A stretch of DNA of 64,000 bases, taken from NCBI RefSeq assembly GCF_003112455.1, contig NZ_BDQX01000458.1:142090-206089 (forward strand), in the 5' to 3' direction. This stretch comes from Paenibacillus agaridevorans (GTDB lineage Bacteria; Bacillota; Bacilli; Paenibacillales; Paenibacillaceae). The position numbers were made by a program, and so were the translations under genes. Each line of letters begins with the position of its first letter. Within the stretch, counting starts at the first letter, position 1. This document shows positions 35,187 through 44,420 of the stretch, in pieces. A model generated the notes under the pieces. That model saw only the letters and a program-made list of their open reading frames with translations. It ran no database searches and was not told the DNA's origin.

Positions 35187-35744
35187 TTAGCCGAACAGAT
35201 ACAGGCAGATTAGAATGGCCGCAAAAAAACCGACCGCATCTGAAAACAATCCCACCTTAAGCGCATACTTCGTGCGGCGAACCGCAACGGCTCCGAAATA
35301 AACCGTCAGGACATACAGAGTCGTGTCCGTGCTGCCTTGAATCGTAGACGCTATTCTGCCGATCATGGAGTCCGGACCATGTGTAGCAATGAGGTCTGCC
35401 GTAAACGCGAGTGAACCTGCTCCCGTAAGCGGGCGGAGCAAACCCAAAGGCAATACCTCGCTCGGTACGCCAGCCATATCGAATAATGGACGAACGGCAG
35501 AAAGCATAAGCTCCATCGCGCCTGAAGCCCGAAACATACTGATCGCGACCATCATGCCAACAAGATGAGGAATGATGGCTATTGCCGTTCCGAAGCCGTC
35601 CTTGGCCCCATCGACAAATGTCTCATAGACAGGGATACGTTTGCGAAGCGCCGCATATAGCGGAATAAATACGATAATGGCGGGAATCATCCATATGGAC
35701 AGCTTGGAAAATACGTCATACAAATCCTCCACCCCCAATACCAT
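35187..35744 (-). CDS. spmB: Spore maturation protein B
   Basis: About 185 residues. A nucleoside-recognition-like membrane protein that, with SpmA, is needed for normal spore core dehydration. Conserved blocks include PVYETFVDGAKDGF, IIPHLVGMMVAISMFR and HGPDSMIGRIASTIQGSTDTT. The start is uncertain: ATG 35744 (MVLGVEDLYD) was chosen, but a GTG four codons later is also near a GGAGG-like stretch. It overlaps the end of spmA by about 29 bp and is cotranscribed with it. Confidence 0.9.
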   Translation of the reverse strand: MVLGVEDLYDVFSKLSIWMIPAIIVFIPLYAALRKRIPVYETFVDGAKDGFGTAIAIIPHLVGMMVAISMFRASGAMELMLSAVRPLFDMAGVPSEVLPLGLLRPLTGAGSLAFTADLIATHGPDSMIGRIASTIQGSTDTTLYVLTVYFGAVAVRRTKYALKVGLFSDAVGFFAAILICLYLFG

Positions 35745-36390
35745 CAGATACGGAGGCTGGTTTGGTTGCATTTGTTTGTTTCTTGTTATGTATGGAAGGA
35801 TTAGCGGGCGGCGATGAAGAACAGCTTCTGTACCAACGATCGGCGAGGATAGCCGCTCCCGTCGCAATTGCCGTTGCCACGAGCGTTGTGCCTATGATTT
35901 CTGCGGGATTAGCGGAATCGTAATTCATTCGAATGGCAATGATCGTCGTAGGAACAAGCGTAACACTTGATGTATTAAGCGCAAGCAACGTGCACATGGC
36001 CGGCGTCGCCGTATCCTTGTCGGGATTAAGCTTCTGCAGCTCCTGCATCGCCTTGATCCCCATTGGTGTAGCCGCATTGCCGAGGCCGAAAATATTAGCG
36101 CTCAGATTGCTCATAATATACCCGATTGCCGGATGATCCTTTGGAACATCAGGGAATAACCAGCGCACGATTGGGCCCAGCATTCGCGCCAGCTTTTGCA
36201 GCAGTCCGGCGTCCTCGGCAATGCGCATCATCCCCATCCAGAACACCATAATGCTTATAAGGCCAAAGCTGACTGTCACTCCGGACTTAGCTCCGTCGAA
36301 CGCAGCCGCCGTCACTTCGTCCATTCGTCCGTTAACCGCAGCAACCGCAACACTAGCCACGATAAAGAACAACCAGATCCAATTCACCAA
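35716..36390 (-). CDS. spmA: Spore maturation protein A
   Basis: A 224-residue membrane protein that works with SpmB. The blocks SANIFGLGNAATPMGIKAM and LLALNTSSVTLVPTTIIAIR are typical. The start was set at TTG 36390 because it gives MVNWIW, the family N-terminus, and GGAGG is 9 nt upstream. The C-terminal 35 residues or so (CSSSPPANPSIHNKKQTN...) are polar and extend beyond the usual end; part of that extension overlaps spmB. It follows dacB. Confidence 0.91.
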   Translation of the reverse strand: MVNWIWLFFIVASVAVAAVNGRMDEVTAAAFDGAKSGVTVSFGLISIMVFWMGMMRIAEDAGLLQKLARMLGPIVRWLFPDVPKDHPAIGYIMSNLSANIFGLGNAATPMGIKAMQELQKLNPDKDTATPAMCTLLALNTSSVTLVPTTIIAIRMNYDSANPAEIIGTTLVATAIATGAAILADRWYRSCSSSPPANPSIHNKKQTNATKPASVSDGIGGGGFV

Positions 36391-36486
36391 AGCGCAAAAC
36401 CTCCCCATACTTCCTGCTTCCGCCATGTCTTCCCGTCAAGCCGTTCTCCCTCCGGCCTGACAGGCAGTGACATAACTTTTCTGCAT

Positions 36487-37572
36487 CTATTTTCTTGACC
36501 TCAAACGGATGTCCCCAGGTTCATATACCGGTACGGAACCGATCGTATGTCCTCCCATCTCAAATTCGAGAAGCCCTCTTTCTCCGAGTGCATAACCCAT
36601 GCTTGATGGATCTGCCAACGTAAGTTTTGTACGTATGGAATCCCGCTCGTTCTCTTCGAGCGGATATCGAAACGTCCCGCCAAGCTCATAGGGATATCCG
36701 GCAACGGCTTCACCTTGGCTTGCGATTGTCTGAAGTGGATAATATTGAAATCCCCAGTCCAGCATTTGGCTGTGATCGTTCCAGTCATCTCCGTCATTAA
36801 TTGTCACAGCGGCGAGCTGCTGCCCGGCGCGTGTGGCGGAGCTGACAAGGCATCGGAACGATTTTTTGGTATACCCTGTTTTCACTCCGTCCGCCCCTTC
36901 ATACAAAGTGAGCATTTTGTTTTTGTTCTTCCAGGCATAATTCCAGCTGTCGTGAGGGTTCGGCACCTGCTTAACCTTCGTCCGAACGATCTCCGCGAAA
37001 TATTCGTTTTTAATCGCGTAGGCCGTCAGCTTGGCAAGATCATTGGCAGAGGAATAATGGCCTTCTTCGTCCAATCCATGCGGATTTTTGTACGAGCTGT
37101 TAGCCAGACCCAGCAATGCCGCCTTCTCGTTCATCAAATGCACGAATCCCTCTTCCGAGCCGCCGACATGCTCGGCAATCGCCGTAGCGGCGTCATTTCC
37201 CGATCGAAGCATTAGTCCGTACAGCATGTTGTGCAAGGTCATCTCTTCTCCAAGCTGCAGATAAATCGACGAACCCTCCTTGCCGACGGCACGTTTGGGC
37301 GTCTTCACCATATCATCCAAATTGCCGTGCTCGATTGCGACGATAGCCGTCATAATTTTCGTCAAGCTTGCAATTCGCATTGGCGTATCGCCATTGCTGC
37401 TGTACAGAATCCGCCCCGATGCGACGTCGATCAAGGCGGATGCTTTTGCATTCGTCTCGATGGACGGCACGGCCATTGCTTGATTTGCGGGCATGATGAC
37501 CATGGCAGCCAGCAGAGTACAGACTAACAGTACGACGGTATACCGCATGTAACTTCGTATACTTCCAATCAT
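36487..37572 (-). CDS. dacB: Sporulation D-Ala-D-Ala carboxypeptidase DacB
   Basis: A 361-residue penicillin-binding protein (PBP5* type). The signal peptide covers about residues 1-34 and ends AMA. Catalytic motifs are SLTK (69-72), SGN and KTGYTK. In B. subtilis DacB trims cortex peptides in the mother cell under sigma-E and is cotranscribed with spmA and spmB, as the layout suggests here. The start ATG 37572 follows GGAGGAG at 12 nt. A CATATACT element at 37639-37646 resembles a sigma-E -10, but no matching -35 is obvious. Confidence 0.93.
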   Translation of the reverse strand: MIGSIRSYMRYTVVLLVCTLLAAMVIMPANQAMAVPSIETNAKASALIDVASGRILYSSNGDTPMRIASLTKIMTAIVAIEHGNLDDMVKTPKRAVGKEGSSIYLQLGEEMTLHNMLYGLMLRSGNDAATAIAEHVGGSEEGFVHLMNEKAALLGLANSSYKNPHGLDEEGHYSSANDLAKLTAYAIKNEYFAEIVRTKVKQVPNPHDSWNYAWKNKNKMLTLYEGADGVKTGYTKKSFRCLVSSATRAGQQLAAVTINDGDDWNDHSQMLDWGFQYYPLQTIASQGEAVAGYPYELGGTFRYPLEENERDSIRTKLTLADPSSMGYALGERGLLEFEMGGHTIGSVPVYEPGDIRLRSRK

Positions 37573-37682
37573 TGTTGTATGGACTCCTCCCGTTGCGAAC
37601 GCTAAGATGCCGGAATGGACTAATTCCTTCCTCGGCATAGTATATGCTTGTACCCTCATGGGTAGACGGGCCATATGACGTC

Positions 37683-37713
37683 AAAAATAGAAAAACTGCC
37701 CTTTCGGGCAGTT
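37683..37713 (-). terminator. Terminator of ytfJ
   Basis: Minus-strand AACTGCCC-GAAA-GGGCAGTT, a perfect 8-bp stem with a stable tetraloop, followed by TTTCTATTTTT. Confidence 0.92.
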
Positions 37714-37719
37714 CTCCGA

Positions 37720-38220
37720 TTAACCGTTATAGGTCGTCGTATCTTTTACATCATCGAGGATAGCCGCGGCGGTATCCCCAAAATCCACGCTCGCGTGCGT
37801 CTGATGGTTGTTACGCTTGACCATCGTCTGGATTTTGTCAAAAACGCCCGGCGCCGAATCGATAATACGTTCCATGAGATGGGTTTGGTTGTCGAGAGGC
37901 ACGATTTTGACCCCGTGCGTACCGACTACGAGAAATGCGATCGGCGTAATCGATACGCCTCCGCCGCTCCCGCCGCCAAACGGCATCGCGACTTGCGCAT
38001 TGTGCGCATCTTTGCCGGCATTGCTGTTGTTGTGCTCGTTCGAATCCAAGCGAATATCGCTGCCGCCGGCAACGAAGCCGAAGCCTACTTTGCTGATCGG
38101 CATAATTATGCTGCCGTCCGGCGTCTGAACCGGATCCCCCACAATTGTATTGACGTCAACCATTTCCTTGATATTTTCCATAGCGGTTTGCATTAGGCCT
38201 TGGATAGGATGTTCTGCCAT
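37720..38220 (-). CDS. ytfJ: GerW-family sporulation protein YtfJ
   Basis: A 166-residue protein of the YtfJ/GerW family, expressed in the forespore and linked to germination in Bacillus. It opens HPIQGLMQTAMENIKEMVDVNTIVGDPV, has a central glycine-rich segment (PFGGGSGGGVSITPIAFLVVG) and a C-terminal helical part. GAAAGGAGG before ATG 38220 fixes the start; the frame remains open upstream inside ytfI. It is the last gene of a unit with ytfI and ends at a strong terminator. Confidence 0.92.
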   Translation of the reverse strand: MAEHPIQGLMQTAMENIKEMVDVNTIVGDPVQTPDGSIIMPISKVGFGFVAGGSDIRLDSNEHNNSNAGKDAHNAQVAMPFGGGSGGGVSITPIAFLVVGTHGVKIVPLDNQTHLMERIIDSAPGVFDKIQTMVKRNNHQTHASVDFGDTAAAILDDVKDTTTYNG

Positions 38221-38885
38221 GCTTTGACGCCTCCTTTCGATTTCTTCATGCGATGCAGCAGTTGCAGTCCGGCAAGGATAGCATAACCGAACCGGATTTG
38301 GGCTATGCACGACCATTCGGTAGCGAATGCGGAACGGTTGAAAAGCGGATTGACCGTCATGACGGGCTCCGCCTTCAATTGAAGGAATTGCGACAAGACG
38401 CCAAGCACTGAAGACTGCACAGACCAGACGACGCCGGTAGCCATCGCCGTCCACATCGCGTCGCCTGTCCCGATTGACGTCGACCAATTCCATTTGGTCA
38501 GTTCGACCTTCGTCATCGTTTTTCTGAGCCAGCCTGTCAAATCTCTCGTTAATTGAAGCACCTGCTTCATCTTCTCGATGGAGCTAACGACCTTCTCCGG
38601 GTTTATTTCGTCGTTATATTCCTTCCAAGTGCCGCGTCCAGCAGCATGCTGAGTGCTGATTTCCTCCTGAACCTTGATGGCCAATCCTTCCAGCTTCGCC
38701 GTGGGAATTTGATATTTGAATTTGATCAGGCCGAATAACGCTCGGATTCGCACTTCCGCATCGTCATTGCTTCCAATTCGTTTCGCATGCGCTATGATAA
38801 TAACCCGGGAAGCGCACACCGTTATCGTCAGCAAAGAAATCAAAAAGCCGCCGGCCGCTATCCAGCCATAAGGGTGAGAAAACAT
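38193..38885 (-). CDS. ytfI: YtfI-like DUF2953 protein
   Basis: A 230-residue protein with an N-terminal membrane span (GWIAAGGFLISLLTITVCASRV, about 7-28) and a C-terminal DUF2953-type region containing TKWNWSTSIGTGDAMWTAMATGVVW. In B. subtilis ytfI and ytfJ are neighbours, and the arrangement is kept here with a 28-bp overlap. GGAGG 8 nt upstream of ATG 38885 sets the start. It is presumed to act in the forespore with YtfJ; the molecular role is unknown to me. Confidence 0.85.
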   Translation of the reverse strand: MFSHPYGWIAAGGFLISLLTITVCASRVIIIAHAKRIGSNDDAEVRIRALFGLIKFKYQIPTAKLEGLAIKVQEEISTQHAAGRGTWKEYNDEINPEKVVSSIEKMKQVLQLTRDLTGWLRKTMTKVELTKWNWSTSIGTGDAMWTAMATGVVWSVQSSVLGVLSQFLQLKAEPVMTVNPLFNRSAFATEWSCIAQIRFGYAILAGLQLLHRMKKSKGGVKAWQNILSKA

Positions 38886-38952
38886 GACGCCTTCCTCCGT
38901 TCCCATATACAGGCTTAAAATAGTATTGGCCTTAGCGGCTGGTATTCATACT

Positions 38953-39555
38953 TTAATCTTTTAATTCCTCTATCGTCATCTGTCGTCCGTCCAGACGTTC
39001 GAACAACATTTGTGTCTGCTCGTCCAGCGCATCGTCGATATCGACATGCTTCGGCTCTGGAAGCTCTTTGATAGAAGGCAGTCCGAAATAATCAAGAAAT
39101 GACTTCGTTGTGCCGTACAGGATCGGCCTGCCGATTGCTTCCGCTCTTCCGACCTCCTCGATAAGATCCTTCGAGACAAGCGATTGAATGGCTCGATCCG
39201 TCTTAACGCCCCGGATTTCTTCAATATCGATCCGAGTAATCGGCTGGCGGTAAGCGACGATCGACAACGTCTCCAAAGCTGCTTGCGACAGCTGCGAGCG
39301 GGTTGGCGTATATGCCATACGTTCGAAATATGGCGTATGCTCGGAGTTCGTCGTCATGCGAAAGGCGCCGGCAACCTCCGTTATTTGGATGCCCCGCTCT
39401 TCTCTCTCCAGGTCACGCTGCAGATCGTAGACAAGATCTGCGGAAAATTCCGCATCCAGCTCCATAATATCGGACAATTGGCGCTTCGTAAGTCCCTCGT
39501 CCCCTGCCATAAACAGCAATCCTTCAATAATCGACTTCAATTTCTGAAAATCCAT
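38953..39555 (-). CDS. scpB: Chromosome segregation protein ScpB
   Basis: A 200-residue winged-helix protein that, with ScpA, bridges the SMC arms in condensin. The pattern IIEGLLFMAGDEGLT, then LSQAALETLSIVAYRQPITRIDIEEIRGV and GRPILYGTTKSFLDYFGL, is typical. The start ATG 39555 lies 32 bp inside the end of scpA, so the partners are translated together. The C-terminal tail is acidic. Confidence 0.95.
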   Translation of the reverse strand: MDFQKLKSIIEGLLFMAGDEGLTKRQLSDIMELDAEFSADLVYDLQRDLEREERGIQITEVAGAFRMTTNSEHTPYFERMAYTPTRSQLSQAALETLSIVAYRQPITRIDIEEIRGVKTDRAIQSLVSKDLIEEVGRAEAIGRPILYGTTKSFLDYFGLPSIKELPEPKHVDIDDALDEQTQMLFERLDGRQMTIEELKD

Positions 39556-40306
39556 CGTTCTCTGCTTCCCCTCTCCAATGAATAACAATATCGTCGAAGA
39601 GTCCATGCTGGAAGCAGCGAATATGCTTCATCTTCATGAGCTCCAATATCGCCAGGAAAGTGACGACGATCTCGTGTTTGTCCATATTCTCCCTGATCAG
39701 CTTGGAGAATCTTACCGTTTCGAATTGCCTAAGCACTTCGACGATATCACGAATACGATCCTTGACGGATATCTCGTCCCGTTGAACAGTCGCAATGACA
39801 TTGCGCCTTGCAGCCTTGCGCAGCGCTCTCTGGAACGCTGCGACGAGATCGGATACATGAAGACCTTCCAGCGGGTTCACCTTGACCTCGGTCAAGAACG
39901 GCGTCATATCCTCGGGCTCCCGGGAGAAGACAAGACTGCGCTCGAATTCCTTCTCGCGCAGCTGCTCCGCGATCTGCTTGAACTTCTTGTATTCGATCAG
40001 CTTTTGAATAAGATCATCCCTGGAATCGATGCCGTCGTCCTCATACCAGTCGCCATAATCCTCTTCGAAAACGGGAGGTTTCGGCAGGAGCTGCTTGCTT
40101 TTGATGGCCAGCAATGTTGCGGCCATGACCAGAAATTCGCTGGTCACTTCCAGCTCCAGCTCCTTCAAGGCGTGAAGATATTCCATATATTGCTCGGTAA
40201 TCTCGCTGATGGAAATTTCGTGGATATCGATTTCCGACTTGTCGATGAGATGGAGGAGCAAATCAAGCGGTCCCTCAAACGATTCAAGCTTGTAAAGCAC
40301 GGACAC
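39524..40306 (-). CDS. scpA: Chromosome segregation kleisin ScpA
   Basis: A 260-residue kleisin that closes the SMC ring. The N-terminal SMC-neck-binding segment YKLESFEGPLDLLLHLIDKSEIDI is clear. The middle is charged and less conserved (EEDYGDWYEDDG). The C-terminal winged helix contains TFLAILELMKMKHI. Translation begins at GTG 40306 after GGGGAGGTCACGCAA. It lies 35 bp after ribH on the same strand, so it may be read from the rib transcript. Confidence 0.95.
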   Translation of the reverse strand: MSVLYKLESFEGPLDLLLHLIDKSEIDIHEISISEITEQYMEYLHALKELELEVTSEFLVMAATLLAIKSKQLLPKPPVFEEDYGDWYEDDGIDSRDDLIQKLIEYKKFKQIAEQLREKEFERSLVFSREPEDMTPFLTEVKVNPLEGLHVSDLVAAFQRALRKAARRNVIATVQRDEISVKDRIRDIVEVLRQFETVRFSKLIRENMDKHEIVVTFLAILELMKMKHIRCFQHGLFDDIVIHWRGEAENDGFSEIEVDY

Positions 40307-40341
40307 TTGCGTGACCTCCCCAACAATTGCAGCTGCTTCAA

Positions 40342-40812
40342 TTAACCTTGCAGCTGTTTAGTCAAATTCGCCATCTCCACGGCCGATACTGCCGCTTCGT
40401 AGCCTTTGTTGCCGGCCTTCGTGCCCGCACGCTCGATCGCCTGTTCGATTGAATCCACCGTCAGAACGCCGAAGATCGTCGGTACGCCGGTCTTAAGCGC
40501 AATGGAAGCTACGCCTTTGGCTGCCTCATTGCACACATAGTCGAAGTGCGGAGTGGACCCGCGGATAACCGCGCCAAGTGTAATGACGGCGTCGTATTTG
40601 CCGCTTTCGGCCATCTTTTGTGCGATAAGCGGGATCTCGAAAGCTCCCGGCACCCAAGCCACTTCAACATCGTCTTCGCCTGCGCCGTGGCGTTTGAATC
40701 CATCGAGCGCTCCGCTTAGCAGCTTGCCGCTGATGAATTCATTAAATCTGCCTACGACTACTCCATATTTTAACCCTTGCGATACTAAATGTCCTTCATA
40801 AATTTTCGCCAT
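40342..40812 (-). CDS. ribH: Lumazine synthase
   Basis: A 156-residue 6,7-dimethyl-8-ribityllumazine synthase, the penultimate enzyme of riboflavin synthesis, which forms hollow capsids in Bacillus. Active-site blocks: [14 protein letters not shown] near residue 22, VPGAFEIP near 54, [14 protein letters not shown] near 80 (catalytic His) and [17 protein letters not shown] near 113. It is the last of four rib genes in the order ribD-ribE-ribBA-ribH, all on one strand behind the FMN riboswitch. Confidence 0.97.
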   Translation of the reverse strand: MAKIYEGHLVSQGLKYGVVVGRFNEFISGKLLSGALDGFKRHGAGEDDVEVAWVPGAFEIPLIAQKMAESGKYDAVITLGAVIRGSTPHFDYVCNEAAKGVASIALKTGVPTIFGVLTVDSIEQAIERAGTKAGNKGYEAAVSAVEMANLTKQLQG

Positions 40813-40838
40813 TGTTTTTCGCTTCCTCTCGATTTCGA

Positions 40839-42110
40839 TTATGAGATGTTTCCGGACGAATCAACGCCTTGTGTCCGAACCGCGTGCTGTTCCAGTCCTT
40901 CTGGGCGCAGGAGATGTCCAAGCTTCGCCTTTTTCGTCCGCAAATAATTAAGGTTGTCCGCGCTCGCTTCCATCTGGATCGGCACTCGCTCCACGACTTC
41001 GATGCCGTAGCCCTCCAAGCCGGTAATCTTGCGTGGATTGTTTGTAAGGAGCCGCATCTTCGTAATGCCGAGATCTCTTAAAATCTGAGCGCCAATGCCA
41101 TATTCCCGCAAGTCCGGAGCAAATCCCAGCTTAATATTCGCCTCCACGGTATCGAACCCCTGCTCCTGCAATGCATAAGCTTTAAGTTTGTTAATAAGGC
41201 CAATGCCCCTGCCTTCCTGGCGCATGTACAGAAGCACGCCGCTGCCGGCAGCATCGATCTGCTTCAGCGCCGCCTCCAGCTGAGGTCCGCAGTCGCAGCG
41301 ATGCGAATGGAAGACATCGCCCGTCAAACATTCCGAATGCACGCGTACAAGCAAAGGTTCGCCAGGCTCGATCTCGCCTTTTACAAGCGCGACATGTTCT
41401 TTGTCATCCAGTTGATTCGTATAAGCAATAGCCCGGAATTCGCCGAAGTCGGTAGGCATCCGAACATCCACAACCCGGTCTACCAGCTTCTCTTTCTCAT
41501 TGCGGTAACGGATCAGCTCCTGGATCGTGACAAGCTTAAGTCCATGTTTGTTCTTGAATTCCTCCAGATCCGGCAGTCTGGCCATCGTTCCGTCTTCCTT
41601 AATAATTTCGCAAATAACGGCTGCCGGGCTTGAACCGCTGAGCGTTGCCAGATCGATCGCCGCTTCGGTATGACCGGCGCGGCGAAGTACGCCACCAGCC
41701 TTCGCAATAAGCGGGAAAATATGTCCCGGCCTGCGGAAGTCCGAAGCGCGCACCGAAGGGTCAATCAGCGCCTTGACGGTCAACGAGCGTTCATAAGCCG
41801 ATATGCCCGTCGTCGTCGAGTTATAATCGACCGATACGGTAAAAGCCGTACCGTGATAATCTGTATTATGCGTGACCATTGGCGGGAGATCAAGCTCTTC
41901 CGCTCTTTCCGCCGTAATTGGCACACAGACGAGACCGCGCGCTTCGCTAATCATAAAGTTGATAACTTCGGGAGTCGCCTTATCGGCAAGCGCGATCAAG
42001 TCGCCTTCATTTTCCCTGTCTTCGTCATCGACCACGATGACGGGACGTCCCTGCATCAGATCGGCTACCGCTTCTTCAATGGTATTGAATATGCTATTCT
42101 CTCTATTCAT
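40839..42110 (-). CDS. ribBA: DHBP synthase / GTP cyclohydrolase II fusion
   Basis: A 423-residue bifunctional enzyme making both riboflavin precursors. Residues up to about 205 are 3,4-dihydroxy-2-butanone-4-phosphate synthase ([10 protein letters not shown] for metal binding, RRAGHTEAA). The rest is GTP cyclohydrolase II, with zinc cysteines in [18 protein letters not shown], and then [16 protein letters not shown]. Both active sites look intact. ATG 42110 was chosen because AAAAGGAG is 8 nt upstream; an in-frame ATG three codons earlier overlaps that site. Confidence 0.96.
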   Translation of the reverse strand: MNRENSIFNTIEEAVADLMQGRPVIVVDDEDRENEGDLIALADKATPEVINFMISEARGLVCVPITAERAEELDLPPMVTHNTDYHGTAFTVSVDYNSTTTGISAYERSLTVKALIDPSVRASDFRRPGHIFPLIAKAGGVLRRAGHTEAAIDLATLSGSSPAAVICEIIKEDGTMARLPDLEEFKNKHGLKLVTIQELIRYRNEKEKLVDRVVDVRMPTDFGEFRAIAYTNQLDDKEHVALVKGEIEPGEPLLVRVHSECLTGDVFHSHRCDCGPQLEAALKQIDAAGSGVLLYMRQEGRGIGLINKLKAYALQEQGFDTVEANIKLGFAPDLREYGIGAQILRDLGITKMRLLTNNPRKITGLEGYGIEVVERVPIQMEASADNLNYLRTKKAKLGHLLRPEGLEQHAVRTQGVDSSGNIS

Positions 42111-42147
42111 CGGTTTCACTCCTTTTGGGATGAAGCTGAACTCTCAT

Positions 42148-42813
42148 TTATATAAATCCATGACGGCTTAAGTATTCAGTGGAAATACGGGATGACGGAG
42201 CCGCTGCAGACTTCTCGGCGTTGCGATAATGAAGCAAATGATCTACATACTTGCCGATAATGTCGGTCTCGAGATTGACGTTGTCACCAGGTTGCCGGTG
42301 AGCGAGCGCCGTCTCGGCCAACGTGTGGGGTATAATCGAGACGGAAAATCCGTCTCCGTCCGCTTCTACAACCGTCAAGCTGATGCCGTCAATCGTTATG
42401 GAGCCTTTAGGAATAATGTATCTCATCAAATCGCCCGATTTCGCTTCAATGCGGAACACGACGGCATTGGCATCGACTGTTCTGGAGGTTACCTTGCCCG
42501 TTCCATCGATATGTCCCTGAACAATGTGTCCACCGAATCTTGAGCCGACGGCCATGGCCCGCTCCAGATTGATGGGATCTCCGGGCTTCAACAAGTGCAA
42601 GGTCGACTTTCTGTACGTCTCCGGCATCACATCCGCCGTAAACGAGGCCCTGTCGTACGACGTAACAGTTAAACATACGCCGTTAACCGAGATGCTGTCG
42701 CCCAGAGCAGCCCCTTGCGTCACGATCGAGGCGCCGATAGTCAGCATCATGGCTTCGCCCTGTCGGTAGACGTTTTTCATTCGTCCCACTTCTTCAACCA
42801 ATCCGGTAAACAT
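42148..42813 (-). CDS. ribE: Riboflavin synthase alpha chain
   Basis: A 221-residue enzyme that dismutates two lumazines to riboflavin. It has two similar barrel halves: MFTGLVEEVG with SISVNGVCLTV in the first, and HIVQGHIDGTGKV with GSITIDGISLTV in the second, showing the usual internal duplication. ATG 42813 was taken as the start since MFTGLVE is the invariant N-terminus. It lies between ribD (17 bp) and ribBA (37 bp). Confidence 0.96.
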   Translation of the reverse strand: MFTGLVEEVGRMKNVYRQGEAMMLTIGASIVTQGAALGDSISVNGVCLTVTSYDRASFTADVMPETYRKSTLHLLKPGDPINLERAMAVGSRFGGHIVQGHIDGTGKVTSRTVDANAVVFRIEAKSGDLMRYIIPKGSITIDGISLTVVEADGDGFSVSIIPHTLAETALAHRQPGDNVNLETDIIGKYVDHLLHYRNAEKSAAAPSSRISTEYLSRHGFI

Positions 42814-42830
42814 AAGCCGCATCCCCTCTC

Positions 42831-43937
42831 CTACCGTTTGTACACGGGATAACCCTTAATCACAATATCGCTGCCCGCCATCTCAACCGACATTCGTTCC
42901 AGCTCGATGGCATCGCTCATATGTTCTCTGCCCTGGAAACGGAAGCTTTGCGGCGCTTCATCGCCGCCGATCAGTTTCGGAGCCATATATAAAATGATTT
43001 TGTGAATCAGCTCCGCTTCCAGCATGGCGCCGTTAAGCTTGCCTCCGCCTTCCAGCAAAATCGAGCCGATATCCCTCTCCGCCAGCTTGCGCATGCCGAT
43101 ACGCAGATCCACGAGAGGGCCTGTGCCGCAAGGAATAACCTCTACGCCTTCCGCCTCCAGAAGACGCCGCTTCTCCTCGTCGCAGCCTTCCGCAGCGAGC
43201 ACGATCGTCCTTGCCGTTTTGTCGGCAACGACGCGGGCGTCCAGCGGCAACGTCAATCTGGAATCGACGACGATGCGGGCGGGATGCAGACCCGTCACAG
43301 CCGTTCGGGTAGTCAATAGCGGATCATCCGCAACCACCGTGCCAATGCCGACCATAATGCCTTGATGCTGATGCCGCAGCAAGTGTACCTGTTCTCTGGC
43401 GACGGGGCCCGTCACCCATTGACTATGTCCCGTACGGCTCGCTACGCGTCCGTCCAATGTACTGGCGGTCTTTAGCGTCACAAACGGCATGCCTGTTGTA
43501 ATAAAGGCATTGAACTTCTCGTTCATTAACGTCGACTCCGCTTCCAGAAGTCCGACATCCACCTCAATGCCGTGTTCGCGAAGTCTCGTTATGCCTCTCC
43601 CTGCAACCTTGGGATTAGGATCAGTTGCCGCAACGACGACTCTTGCCGCCTTGGCCGCGATAATGCGGTCGCAGCACGGCGGCGTTTTGCCATGATGGCT
43701 GCATGGCTCCAGCGTGACATAGACGGTCGAGCCCTCCGCCTCGCCGCCTGCCATCGCTAGCGCATGTACCTCTGCATGGCCCTCTCCGCGGCGAAGATGG
43801 GCGCCAAGCCCGACAATGCGGCCGCCTTTTACAACGACGCATCCGACTACGGGATTAATTTCGGTTTGTCCCGCCGCCTTGGCGGCAAGGTCGAGAGCAA
43901 GTCGCATATAATATTCATCGTTCAGAACATCCAGCAT
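42831..43937 (-). CDS. ribD: Riboflavin deaminase/reductase
   Basis: A 368-residue bifunctional enzyme. The N-terminal deaminase domain has the zinc motifs GHAEVHA and PCSHHGKTPPCCD. The C-terminal reductase starts near residue 145 (FVTLKTASTLDGRVA) with LLEGGGKLNGAML later. The start was set at ATG 43937 (MLDVLNDEYYM). Its ribosome site lies in a GGGGG stretch that also forms the 3' arm of the riboswitch terminator, so FMN may control both transcription and translation. First gene of the rib operon. Confidence 0.95.
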   Translation of the reverse strand: MLDVLNDEYYMRLALDLAAKAAGQTEINPVVGCVVVKGGRIVGLGAHLRRGEGHAEVHALAMAGGEAEGSTVYVTLEPCSHHGKTPPCCDRIIAAKAARVVVAATDPNPKVAGRGITRLREHGIEVDVGLLEAESTLMNEKFNAFITTGMPFVTLKTASTLDGRVASRTGHSQWVTGPVAREQVHLLRHQHQGIMVGIGTVVADDPLLTTRTAVTGLHPARIVVDSRLTLPLDARVVADKTARTIVLAAEGCDEEKRRLLEAEGVEVIPCGTGPLVDLRIGMRKLAERDIGSILLEGGGKLNGAMLEAELIHKIILYMAPKLIGGDEAPQSFRFQGREHMSDAIELERMSVEMAGSDIVIKGYPVYKR

Positions 43938-43943
43938 GTATGC

Positions 43944-43983
43944 AAAAAATCCCCCTTCCGGCATCGCTTGCCGACAGGAGGAT
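43944..43983 (-). terminator. Expression-platform terminator of the FMN riboswitch
   Basis: Minus-strand CCTCCTGTCGGCA, AGCGA loop, TGCCGGAAGGGGG and then TTTTTT. It lies just before ribD and includes the purine stretch that serves as ribosome site. Confidence 0.87.
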
Positions 43984-44127
43984 GTGAGAAAAGACAGAAA
44001 AACTACGACGAAATAAGGCCACGGACTATCGCATTTCAAGCCAATTTTGTACATGAGCGCAAGCGGACATATACAAATAAGCCAATACGAATACACCCGT
44101 ACCCTTAATGTTTATCTGCCTAATAGA

Positions 44128-44155
44128 CACCTTTGTGAAATGATGCACAAAGGTG
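44128..44155 (-). other. Extra hairpin in the rib leader
   Basis: CACCTTTGTG and CACAAAGGTG form a perfect 10-bp stem with an 8-nt loop, between the FMN aptamer and the platform terminator. It has no T run, so it is not a terminator. It may organise the long leader. Confidence 0.6.
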
Positions 44156-44179
44156 AGCATTTAAACAGACAACAAATGC

Positions 44180-44367
44180 CGAAGCTTCTCCTTCTCCCAT
44201 CCAGACTATACTGTCGGTCCCGGATTTGCACCAGGTCCACCGTTCCGTTCTCTTGTGAGATTCGGCCCGGGTCACGGACTGACGGAGGCGGGAAACGAAG
44301 CCGTATAACGACTTGTTCCCTTCTCCCGATCACCGCCGGTTGGGAATTTCACCCTGCCCCGAAGGAA
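44180..44367 (-). ncRNA. FMN riboswitch (RFN element)
   Basis: The minus strand carries the conserved RFN blocks in order: CTTCGGGGCAGGGTGAAATT, then CCGGCGGTGATCGGGAGAAG, AAGTC near the third stem, and near the 3' end CCGACAGTATAGTCTGGATG followed by GGAGAAGGAG. FMN binding would favour the terminator at 43944-43983 and switch off ribD-ribE-ribBA-ribH. The region from 43938 to 44400 has no protein gene; it is all leader. Confidence 0.96.
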
Positions 44368-44391
44368 AGCTGATTACATTAAGTTAGTGAC

Positions 44392-44420
44392 ATCTTAACA
44401 CTAATCGTTTAAAACTTCAA
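44392..44420 (-). promoter_or_regulatory. Candidate promoter of the rib operon
   Basis: Minus-strand TTGAAG (44415-44420), 17-nt spacer, TAAGAT (44392-44397). It would start RNA near 44384, about 17 nt before the riboswitch; the -35 lies in the ppiB 3' end. Confidence 0.55.
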
